Source: DATGJX01 sp963830545 (GTDB lineage: Bacteria; Vulcanimicrobiota; Vulcanimicrobiia; Vulcanimicrobiales; Vulcanimicrobiaceae). Taken from it: DNA of 64,000 nucleotides. The stretch's first letter is position 1; the number at the start of each line of letters is the position of its first letter. The stretch spans positions 2,763,002-2,827,001 of the forward strand of contig CAWHMK010000001.1 in assembly GCA_963830545.1 (NCBI GenBank). Direction: 5' to 3'. Under the pieces are notes generated by a model that saw only the letters and a list, made by a program, of their open reading frames with translations, was not told the origin of the DNA and searched no databases. The position numbers were made by a program, and so were the translations under genes. Of this stretch, positions 9,453 to 17,531 are shown one piece after another.

Positions 9453-10571
9453 TCCCGATTCTGGACCTCAAGGAACAGTACCAGTCGCTGCGCGAGGAGA
9501 TGTTGCGCGCGGTGGACGGCGTGTTCGAAAGCGGCGACGTTCATCAACGGGCCGAACGTGAAGGCGCTCGAGGGCGAGGTCGCGGCGTATGTCGGCGGCT
9601 CGCACGGCGTCGGTCTGAATTCGGGCACCGATGCGCTGCATCTGGCGCTGCGCGCGCTCGACATCGGACCCGGCGACGAGGTCATCACGACGCCGTTTAC
9701 GTTCGTCGCAACGACCGAAGCCATCGGCATCGTCGGCGCTACGCCGGTCTTCGTCGACATCGATCCGCGAACGTACAATATCGATCCCGCACTGATCGAG
9801 GCGGCGATCACGCCGCGAACGCGCGCGATTCTCCCGATGCATCTGTACGGCTGTCCCGCACCGATGGACGAGATCATGGCCATTGCGCGCGCGCCACGAC
9901 CTGGCGGTCATCGAAGATTGCGCGCAGGCGATCGGCGCGAAGATCGGGGACCGGTGCGTCGGTACGTTCGGAACGTTCGGCGCGTTCAGTTTCTTTCCGT
10001 CGAAGAATCTGGGCGCATACGGCGACGGCGGCATGCTCGTAACGAACGACGCCGCCCTTGCGGACCGTGCGCGCAGTTTGCGCGCCCACGGCGGCCGCGT
10101 GAAGTACCATCACGAGGAACTCGGCGTGAACAGCCGGCTGGACGAAGTGCAGGCGGCGATTTTGCGCGTGAAACTGCCGCATCTGGAAACGTGGATCGAA
10201 AAGCGCCGCGGCTGCCGCGGGACGGTACGCCGCGGCTTCGCAGGCGACGGGCTGCAGATTCCGGTCGAGCCCGACGGATGCACGCCACGTCTATCACCAG
10301 TACACGATCCGCGTAGCGCGAGCGCGATCGCGTGCAAAGCGAGCTCGCAGAGGCCGGCGTGCAGACGATGGTGTATTATCCCGTGCCGCTGCATCTGCAG
10401 AAGGTGCACGCGGCGCTCGGGCTGCGGCGAAGGCGCTTTTCCGCACTCGGAGCGCGCCGCGCGCGAGGTGCTTTCCGATTCCGATGTTTCCGGAACTGCG
10501 CGCGGAGGTCCAGCAGCAGGTCATCGACGCGGTGCGCCATGCGTGCCGCATCCGCATAGTCGCGTGCCTAA
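9449..10571 (+). CDS. wbpE: PLP-dependent DegT/DnrJ sugar aminotransferase, WbpE-like (frameshifted)
   Basis: GTG 9449 opens MIPILDLKEQYQSLREE. VGLNSGTDALHLAL, PFTFVATTEAI and VIEDCAQAIGA are DegT family landmarks. FFPSKNLGAYGDGGM holds the lysine that binds pyridoxal phosphate. RVKYHHEELGVNSRLDEVQAA and the late YYPVPLHLQ and FPMFPEL motifs also match WbpE/WlbC, which put the 3-amino group on the keto sugar. At least seven frame changes occur (near 9537, 9890, 10205-10285, 10318, 10427, 10474, 10550), nearly all behaving as one extra base. The end is uncertain: TAG 10559 or TAA 10571, the latter directly abutting the next start. Confidence 0.83.
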
Positions 10572-11647
10572 GTGCGCGTTCTGAGCGTCGTCGGCGCGCG
10601 CCCGCAATTCGTCAAGGCGGCGCTGCTGAGCGCCGAATTGGCCGCGCCGAGGCATCGAAGAAGTGCTCGTGCACACCGGCCAGCATTACGACGCGAAGAT
10701 GTCGGACGTGTTTTTCGCAGCAGCTGAGATTCCCGCGCCCGCGCATAACTTAGGCGTCGGCAGCGGCGGACACGGCGCGCAAACCGGCGAGATGCTCAAG
10801 CGCTTGGAGCCGGTGGTTCAGGCCGAGAGTCCCGATTGGGTGCTCGTGTACGGCGATACCAACAGCACGCTGGCGGGCGCGCTCGTTGCGGCTAAAGCTG
10901 CACGTGCCGGTCGCCCACGTCGAAGCGGGGCTGCGTTCGTTCAATCGCGACATGCCCGAAGAGATCAATCGCATCGTCGCCGATCACGTTGCCGATTTGC
11001 TGCTCGTTCCGAACGAATCGGCGGCGCAGCAACTGCGCACGAAGGCATTACCAAGGGCGTTCGCATCGTCGGCGATCTGATGGTCGATCTCGGCGTGCGC
11101 GTGCGAGCAGACTTCCGGCGCATCCGCCGATTCTGGAGCGCTGCAGTTGCATTCGCACGGAGTACGCCGTCGCGACGATTCACCGGGCGTCGAACACGGA
11201 CGATCCGCGGACGTTCCGATCGCTTCTCGAGGGCTTGCGCCGCATCGACCTGCCGGTCGTGTTTCCGGTGCATCCGCGCACGCGCGCAATGGCCGAATCG
11301 CTGGACGTCGGCAGCGGCGACAACATCATCGCTGTGCGATCCGCTGCCGTACGGCGATATGGTCGCGCTCGCTCGCGCATGCCGTAACGGTGTTCACCGA
11401 CTCGGGCGGGCTGCAGAAAGAAGCATTCGTGCTGCAAGTGCCGTGCGTAACGCTGCGCGAAGAAACCGAATGGATCGAAACGCTCGAGGACGGCTGGAAC
11501 GTGCTTGCCGGCAGCGACCCGCAGAAGATCGCCGCGGCCGCGCGCCGTCTCGTTCCCACGCGTCAGGGCGCGCCGTACGGCGACGGTCACGCAGCGCGCA
11601 ACATCGTCGACGCACTGCTCGACTTTCGGTCAGCGCGAGCCGCGTAA
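10572..11647 (+). CDS. wbpI: UDP-N-acetylglucosamine 2-epimerase family, WbpI-like (frameshifted)
   Basis: GTG 10572 begins VRVLSVVGARPQFVKAA, the family's N-terminal motif. VHTGQHYD, VYGDTNSTLAGAL, VAHVEAGLRSFNR and MPEEINRIVADHVAD follow and contain the substrate-binding and catalytic acidic residues. TVFTDSGGLQKEAF and LREETEW are close to the end. As last gene of the set it would convert UDP-GlcNAc3NAcA to UDP-ManNAc3NAcA, as WbpI does in Pseudomonas aeruginosa. Frame changes near 10650, 10890, 11037, 11130, 11333 and 11376 break it. It ends 9 bases before a convergent glycosyltransferase gene. Confidence 0.85.
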
Positions 11648-11656
11648 AACTGCAGG

Positions 11657-12850
11657 TTAGGCCACCGCGGAATAACCGAGGGCGCCGGTCGTCAGTGCGT
11701 CGAGACGCTCAGCGAAGAGCACGGCGAGATCTCGCGCGCTCAGGACCTTGCTCGTATCGGGCTGGATTGCGTAGTCGTCCGCGATGAAGCGGGCATAAGC
11801 CGCGCGCAGCGCGTTTTTTGCCTGATCGCTGTCGGACGCGTACCATCCTAAGTCTCGCTCCGTGAGAAACGTGCCCATGATGCCGTCCGGCACGCCAATC
11901 GTAATGATCCGGCGCCGCGCCCCCAAGTACTCCAAATACTTACTGCCCATTTCGTTTTTCCACTCTGCGTTCATGGGCTGGAAAATGAGCAACGCCGCGG
12001 CACGCCGCTGGGCCTCCATCGCTTCGCGGCGCGGCACCGTTCCATGCTGAACGATAGCATCGGAAATGCCCAAACGCTCTGCGTGACGGAGCACCGCCGC
12101 GCTTTTTGCTCCGTAAAAATGTAGACGCGCGGAGGTGCCCGCGGGATCGCCTTCCGTCCGCAACTGCGCGAGTGCCTCTAAGAGAATTTCCGGACTGTAT
12201 CGCTGGTCGTACATTCGCCCTGCGTGGCAGAGCTCGAACGCACGCACGGGAACGTCCGGAATTCCCTCCCAGTTCGCGGGATCGTGCGCGTTCGCAAACG
12301 TCAGAACGTCGCTGCGGCGATGAAAGCGCCGCAAGTGTTCGGCGACGGTGTCGTCGACCGTGGTCAGCAGATTCGCGCGCCGAAGCAGCGCGCGTTCCAT
12401 GATTTGCTCGAGGAAGGTTCGTACCGGCCCGCGCTTGCGATACGTCCCCGACCACGGATCCCGAAAATCGGCCAGCCAGGGCAGTCCGCCGATTTTCGCG
12501 AGCGTCCATCCGACGACGTGGACGGACGGCGGGTGCGCGGTGCTGACGATCGCATCAAAGTGCTCGCTGCGGATGGTTTTGATGCCCGACGCGATTGCAG
12601 CGGGAATCCACATTGCCGTCGCATCCGGCAAAAATAGCGAGTCACGCAGCCGAAACGGCAGCGCCTCCAACCACCGGGACGTCCGAGCGCGCACGACCTC
12701 GGTTTGGAACGGCGGAGGCAGCACACTGTGGGTGAGCACCGTCACATCCCACCCGTATTCGGGTAAATACCTGGCCAAGTAACCGGCCCGTAAAGCGCCT
12801 GTCGGGGGTTCCGGCGGAAAGACATACGAAATCAGGAGTACTCGCCTCAT
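11657..12850 (-). CDS. Glycosyltransferase, GT4-like (GT-B fold)
   Basis: An intact 397-residue protein. The N-terminus MRRVLLISYVFPPEPPTG with TGALRAGYLARYL is typical of GT4 enzymes that act on lipid-linked or nascent polysaccharide. ADFRDPWSG and LTTVDDTVAEHLRR lie mid-protein. The C-terminal domain carries HAGRMYDQRYSPEILLEAL and the sugar-nucleotide region KNEMGSKYLEYLGARRRII. It is convergent with the WbpI-like gene and divergent from the next GT4 gene. Donor sugar unknown. Confidence 0.87.
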   Translation of the reverse strand: MRRVLLISYVFPPEPPTGALRAGYLARYLPEYGWDVTVLTHSVLPPPFQTEVVRARTSRWLEALPFRLRDSLFLPDATAMWIPAAIASGIKTIRSEHFDAIVSTAHPPSVHVVGWTLAKIGGLPWLADFRDPWSGTYRKRGPVRTFLEQIMERALLRRANLLTTVDDTVAEHLRRFHRRSDVLTFANAHDPANWEGIPDVPVRAFELCHAGRMYDQRYSPEILLEALAQLRTEGDPAGTSARLHFYGAKSAAVLRHAERLGISDAIVQHGTVPRREAMEAQRRAAALLIFQPMNAEWKNEMGSKYLEYLGARRRIITIGVPDGIMGTFLTERDLGWYASDSDQAKNALRAAYARFIADDYAIQPDTSKVLSARDLAVLFAERLDALTTGALGYSAVA

Positions 12851-12989
12851 AGCGCTGATGGCATTGTATCGTCGGCTGCTCAGCCGCCGGGTGTGCCACC
12901 CGGCCCAATACCGCTATGCAAACCGACGTTCGAACTTGGGCCTTTCCACCGTCGCCCCACAGGCGGGGGTCTGGGACGATCAATGGTGC

Positions 12990-14119
12990 ATGATCATGGG
13001 CAGTGCCGTTCCGCGGCAGTCTCGAGTGGCGCATCTCACCTCAGTGCACACGCCGCTCGACCCGCGAATCGTCTATAAGGAGTGCGTTGCGCTCGCCGAG
13101 GCGGGGTATGACGTCGTCGTCATTGCGCCGGGCGAGGGCTCGCTGCCGGCCGGAGTACGGCTCCATTCGGTGCCGGCACCGCGCAACCGCATCGAACGAA
13201 TGACGCGCACGGTCTGGCAAGTCTTCCGGGCCGCGCTCGAAGAGCGCGCGGAAGTCTACCACTTTCACGATCCGGAGCTGATGGGGGTTGGCGTTGCGCT
13301 TCGTCTGGCGGGCGCGCGCGTCGTTTTCGACGTCCACGAAGACATCCCGGGAGACATTGCCGACAAACCGTGGATCGCCGCGCCGGTGCGCCGTCCGCTG
13401 GCGTACGCCGCCGCGCTGTTTCTGAAGATGCTGCAACGCGCTTACAGCGGCGTCGTCACGGCAACGCCTGCAATTGCGCGCCGCTTCCCAAACCGGCATA
13501 CGGTCGTCGTTTGCAACTATCCGCGCATCGAAGAATTTTCGCAGGAGCGGGGCGAGGACTTCGAGCGCCGCAGCGCCTGCGCGCTCTACATCGGCAGCAT
13601 CACGGAATTGCGCTGCATCGAGGAAATCGTTTCCTCGTTTGCGTCCCCGTCGATGGATTCGCACATCCGGTTGCACCTGGCCGGCACATTCGAGAGTCCG
13701 GCGCTGGAGCAGCGCGTGCAACAGCTTCCGGGCTGGGAGCGCGTCGACTACCTCGGTCTTCGCCCGCGGTCGGAAGTGGCCGGTCTTCTACGCGGGCGCG
13801 CGTGGGACTGCTGTTGTTTCGTCCGGCTGCAAATCACGAAGAGGCGATGCCGACGAAACTCTTCGAGTACATGGCCGCGGGACTGCCCGTGGTGATCTCC
13901 GACAGTCTGCGGTGGAGCGCAATCGTGCGCGAATTCGACTGCGGACTGGTGGTAGATCCTTTCGATTGCAACGGCATCGCACGCGCGATCGTGCAAATCG
14001 TGATGGATCCAAAGCGCGCGCAAGCCATGGGCGAGCGCGGGCGAACGCTGGTGAACGAACGGTATCAATGGAAGAGCGAAGCGAAGAAACTGCAGCAATT
14101 GTACGCGACCCTGGTATAA
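12990..14119 (+). CDS. Glycosyltransferase, GT4 family (one frameshift)
   Basis: The start is taken at ATG 12990 (ATG 12996 is also possible), because homology begins with RVAHLTSVHTPLDPRI. Landmarks are VYHFHDPELMGVGVALRL, VVFDVHEDIPGDIADKPW and, after the break, HEEAMPTKLFEYMAAGLP with the GT4 E-x7-E type donor site, then VVDPFDCNGIARAI. Near 13793 one base is missing and the frame moves; both halves together give about 376 residues of a normal GT4 protein. The 3' end overlaps the next gene by 52 bases. Confidence 0.83.
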
Positions 14120-15141
14120 CGATCTCGGTCGTCATTGCGACTTACAACGAGGAACGGCACATCGCCGCGTGCTTGGATGCGCTGCTGCGGCAGCGGAGCA
14201 TTGCAGGCCCTATCGAAATCATCGTGGTCGACGGGATGAGCCGCGATCGCACGCGATCGATCGTGCACGCGTACGCGCTGCGCGAACCGGACATTCGTCT
14301 CATCGAAAATCCGCGCCGGCTGCAGGTCTTTGCCTGGAACGCCGGATGGAAAGCCGCCTCCGGGCGGTACATCGCGCTGATGAGCGCACACGCCCACTAC
14401 AGCGACACGTATCTGGCGGATTGTCTGGACGTTCTGGAACGGACCGGCGCCTCCGGCGTGGGCGGCGTGCAAACGCCCTACGGTGAAAGCGCGCTGGGAG
14501 ACGCGATCGCGTGGTGCATGTCGAGTCCGTTCGGTATGGGGAACGCCCGCTTTCGATACGCGGATCGAGAAGAAGAGAGCGATTCGATCTTCGGCATATT
14601 CACTGCGCGCGAAACGCTCGAACGCGTGGGCGGGTTCGACGAGCGCGTGGCATTCGACGAAGACGCCGAGCTGAACTATCGCATTCGGGCCGCCGGCGGC
14701 AAGCTGATCGTCTCACCGAAAATCGGCGTGCGATATCACGTACGCGAATCGCTGCGCGCGCTCGGCAAACAGATGTACCGGTACGGATACTGGCGGCGAT
14801 ACACGCAACTGCTTCATCCGGAACGCGTGCCGGTGCGCGTGTATGCGCCTGCGGCGCTTCTCTCGGCTTTTGCGTTGTCAGCGGTGCTGGCGATTACGCC
14901 CGTGCGCATTCTGGGTGCGATTGCCCCCGCGTTCTATGGAGCGTTCCTGGGAGCGGCGGCTGCAACTGCGAGCCGCCGTATCGGCGCGCGCGCGGCGCTG
15001 GTGCCGGCTAGTCTGTGCGTGATGCACTTTACGTATGGATTCGGTTGGTGGCGCGGATTTTTCTCGTTCCGAAGCCGCCGGGGTCGCAGACCGCGGCTTC
15101 ATACAGTGCCTCGTACTTTTGAGCGGCCGCGCTCCATGTAA
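14068..15141 (+). CDS. Glycosyltransferase, GT2 family, membrane-anchored
   Basis: A 357-residue protein from ATG 14068 (MEERSEETAA). The GT-A core begins ITISVVIATYNEERHIAACL. IEIIVVDGMSRDRTRSIV is the nucleotide-binding region, and FDEDAELNYRIRAAGGK is the acceptor-side ED motif. Two hydrophobic segments near residues 260-315 (LLSAFALSAVLAI and following) anchor it to the inner membrane, and HFTYGFGWWRG is a common tail of EPS GT2 enzymes. Its last 113 bases overlap the 3' end of the opposing GT4 gene. Confidence 0.88.
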   Translation: MEERSEETAAIVRDPGITISVVIATYNEERHIAACLDALLRQRSIAGPIEIIVVDGMSRDRTRSIVHAYALREPDIRLIENPRRLQVFAWNAGWKAASGRYIALMSAHAHYSDTYLADCLDVLERTGASGVGGVQTPYGESALGDAIAWCMSSPFGMGNARFRYADREEESDSIFGIFTARETLERVGGFDERVAFDEDAELNYRIRAAGGKLIVSPKIGVRYHVRESLRALGKQMYRYGYWRRYTQLLHPERVPVRVYAPAALLSAFALSAVLAITPVRILGAIAPAFYGAFLGAAAATASRRIGARAALVPASLCVMHFTYGFGWWRGFFSFRSRRGRRPRLHTVPRTFERPRSM

Positions 15142-16234
15142 GATGGGTGCGCGCGAAGGCGCGAGCCGCCGCGGCGATGTTGCGACGGTATGTTTCGTTC
15201 GCAGCCAGCCGGTCCAAAGCACGTGCGAGCGCCTCACTCTCTCCGATGGACGCGACTAAGCCGGTTACGCCATTTTCCACGATCTCCGGAATCCCGCCGG
15301 CGTTGGATACGACGACGGCGCGCTCGGACAACATTGCCTCGCACACGACATTGGGCAGGCCTTCGCGGTGACTCGGAAGCGTTACGACGTCGGCCGCAGA
15401 CATCGTAAGCGCGACGTTCTCGTGGGAAAGGCGCCCGAGAAACCGTGCGTCTATGCCTTTTTCGAGTGCGAGGCGGCGAAGCGGTTCTTCATCGGCGCCC
15501 GTACCCGCCAGACAAATCAGCGGACGTACGGCGCGCATGCGCTGCGCGGCTTCGATCAGTTCGAAAAGGCCTTTTGCACGCAGCAAATTGCCGGCGTATG
15601 CAACGATGAATCGGTCTTGCGGCAGCGCCAGCGCTTGGCGCGCCTCCATCGGATCTCTTGGATAGAAGAGGCGCTCTTCCGCACCGTTCCAGATGACCTC
15701 GACGTCGCGATCGACGATCTCGCGCATCTTCATCGCAAGAAAGCCGCTGACCGCGCAAAGACGCGAGGCTTTGAGGAGTGCCTCCTTCGCGGCGGCGCGC
15801 AAGCCGGGGCGCCGGAACGGCCAGTCGTACGCGTCGATGCCGTGAGCACTTACGACGACGGGAACGTCCTGGCGCACAGCCACCTGGCCGCACGGAATTG
15901 CGAAACTCGCATGCACGACGTCGGGGCGGAATTGTTCGACGACCCGCGCGAGCCGTGCGTGCACCTGCGCCGGAATCGTTTCCATGCCGATCAATCGCGG
16001 AGGGAAAATCGCGCGGATCGTTTGAACGCGAATTCCTTCGACGACTTCGTCGTCCGGAAAACTGCGGTAACGCTCCCATTTTCGTCCAATCGGCGGCGCG
16101 AAGGGGAGTATACGCACCACACGCACATCATGCCCGCGCTTCGCGACCGCTTGCAACCGGCGCAGGAAGAACACCGCAACAAAGTCCGGCTTCGCATTCG
16201 TCGGAAAATTCGGAACGACCGCGAGAATCCGCAC
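15029..16234 (-). CDS. Glycosyltransferase, GT4 family
   Basis: A 401-residue protein; GTG 16234 is chosen because it begins VRILAVVPNFPTNAKPD and lies 9 bases after the stop of the upstream secreted-protein gene. The N-domain contains VVSAHGIDAYDWPFRRPG. The C-domain has VIWNGAEERLFYPRD, VAYAGNLLRAKGLFELIEA and the donor motif LPSHREGLPNVVCEAM with VSNAGGIPEIVENG. It is intact and typical of WcaL/PimB-like enzymes. Its neighbour and spacing suggest co-transcription with the secreted protein. Confidence 0.9.
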   Translation of the reverse strand: MRILAVVPNFPTNAKPDFVAVFFLRRLQAVAKRGHDVRVVRILPFAPPIGRKWERYRSFPDDEVVEGIRVQTIRAIFPPRLIGMETIPAQVHARLARVVEQFRPDVVHASFAIPCGQVAVRQDVPVVVSAHGIDAYDWPFRRPGLRAAAKEALLKASRLCAVSGFLAMKMREIVDRDVEVIWNGAEERLFYPRDPMEARQALALPQDRFIVAYAGNLLRAKGLFELIEAAQRMRAVRPLICLAGTGADEEPLRRLALEKGIDARFLGRLSHENVALTMSAADVVTLPSHREGLPNVVCEAMLSERAVVVSNAGGIPEIVENGVTGLVASIGESEALARALDRLAANETYRRNIAAAARAFARTHLTWSAAAQKYEALYEAAVCDPGGFGTRKIRATNRIHT

Positions 16235-16242
16235 GACTGCCG

Positions 16243-17421
16243 TTATCGGAACGCGACGACCGCGCTCAGGGGACCCAGTTGCCTTGGTACCGGCGAGCGG
16301 GCGATAAAAGCCGTCCCCCCGTCGTAAACGCCGCTTCCCTGCAGTTGCAGCGTCCGGCCATAACCGTTCAGATACAACGGAACGCTGTTTCGTTCGTCCG
16401 GATTGACGGCGACGGCGCAAGCGCCCACGCGGCGTCCGTCGTAATAACAATCGTGGTATTCACGCACGTACGCGCCGCCTCGCTGCCGAAGATCGTCGAT
16501 GGTCCGCACGTTTTGCCGAACGGGATTCCACGGTACGAGCCGGCTTTCGGGCAGGACGTGAAAGAACGAAGGCGTTTTGTAGAATTCCATGAGGATGCTG
16601 CTGCGCGGATCGTACGTGAGCGCGTACGATGCGTAGACGTACTGCCGCAAAGGCAGAACTTGATCGGCCGGCGTTTGATCGTTTCCTAGACAAAAGAAAT
16701 ATTTATGCGCGCGCGCCATGAGGATCTCGGTGTTCTCCTCGGCAATCCACTGCCAGCCCGTCGCGAGCGGATGCGGCGGAGACGTCGCGTAGCATTGTTC
16801 CATCATGCCGCCGATCGCCGTTGCGTTGAGGGCGATTTCGCGCGCGACGCCATGATTGTAGAAGTCCGACAATCCGTTGTAGATCACGCGAAATCCCACC
16901 ATTCGCTGTGCCTGTATCAGATCGCTGAGCCACCCCTGCGGCGTGTAATTACACGGGTCGCCCACGCGATAAACCGATGGGAAGGCCGCTTCATCTTCGA
17001 ATACGGCATAAAAATCGGCACCCGCGGTACGATCCTGGACGTATCGACGCCACGCGCCGCGAAGCGCAGTCGAGCCGGGATTCATCACGTCGAATCCGCG
17101 GGCGTCGCGTATGCGTACGCGGCCGCCGCCGCAGTAGTGGTAAAACGCCGATTCGCTGCTGTTGTACAGCGGATCGCCGGGCATCTCGATATTCGGATTG
17201 CTGTAGAGAAACGGCTTGACGCCTAGGGGAGCCAGTTCCCGAGAGCCGGGCTGATCGGTTTCGGCCCATGTGAGCAAGGGCGCTGCAGCCTGAGCGGGGA
17301 CTGTTTTGGTACCCGAGTAGCCGCCGAAATAGTCGGCGGTCGGTACGTGGCGCGGAACGGCTGCGAGCAATAGAAAGGCAAGGAGCAGCGCACAAGCGCG
17401 TTTACCGGTACTCATGTTCAT
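16243..17421 (-). CDS. Secreted hydrolase-like protein, paralogue 1 (no N-terminal repeats)
   Basis: A 392-residue protein with a Sec signal peptide (residues ~9-29, ALLLAFLLLAAVP) and no lipobox. The core has DFYAVFEDEAAF, GGMMEQCYATS, WQWIAEENTEIL and YVYASYALTYDPRSS. It closes with a beta-rich tail that includes HDCYYDGRRVGACAVAVNP and GSGVYDGGT. The same blocks in the same order occur in the two longer paralogues at 17.5-19.8 and 20.9-23.0 kb. Spaced acidic residues on strand ends suggest a TIM-barrel glycosidase-like fold, possibly near GH114 or the hypothetical hydrolase family GHL15, but I do not recognise the family for certain. Genomic context suggests action on the exported polysaccharide. 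Confidence 0.75.
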   Translation of the reverse strand: MNMSTGKRACALLLAFLLLAAVPRHVPTADYFGGYSGTKTVPAQAAAPLLTWAETDQPGSRELAPLGVKPFLYSNPNIEMPGDPLYNSSESAFYHYCGGGRVRIRDARGFDVMNPGSTALRGAWRRYVQDRTAGADFYAVFEDEAAFPSVYRVGDPCNYTPQGWLSDLIQAQRMVGFRVIYNGLSDFYNHGVAREIALNATAIGGMMEQCYATSPPHPLATGWQWIAEENTEILMARAHKYFFCLGNDQTPADQVLPLRQYVYASYALTYDPRSSILMEFYKTPSFFHVLPESRLVPWNPVRQNVRTIDDLRQRGGAYVREYHDCYYDGRRVGACAVAVNPDERNSVPLYLNGYGRTLQLQGSGVYDGGTAFIARSPVPRQLGPLSAVVAFR

Positions 17422-17480
17422 GTCCAGTAAACGAGAAACGGGGACCGTCTGTCGTGAGACCAGGGGAACCCCGCCGCAGG

Positions 17481-17512
17481 AAAAAGGTCCGGAGCCGCAG
17501 CGCCGGACCTTT
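17481..17512 (-). terminator. Intrinsic terminator after paralogue 2
   Basis: A 10-bp perfect stem (AAAGGTCCGG 17483-17492 with CCGGACCTTT 17503-17512) and a 10-base loop. Read on the minus strand it ends in a run of five T. It lies 20 bases past the paralogue 2 stop, so paralogue 1 and the GT4 gene need their own promoter in the ~60 bases before 17421. Confidence 0.85.
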
Positions 17513-17531
17513 CAGTCCGAATCGACGCAAG

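Noticed and set aside
6511..11647. Programmed ribosomal frameshifting in the Wbp-like operon
   Set aside because: Breaks are too many, differ in sequence and lack slippery heptamers with downstream structures; family members elsewhere are single-frame.
17481..17512. Insertion-sequence inverted repeat end
   Set aside because: No partner repeat, target duplication or transposase; the dyad with T-run just after a stop codon fits a terminator.
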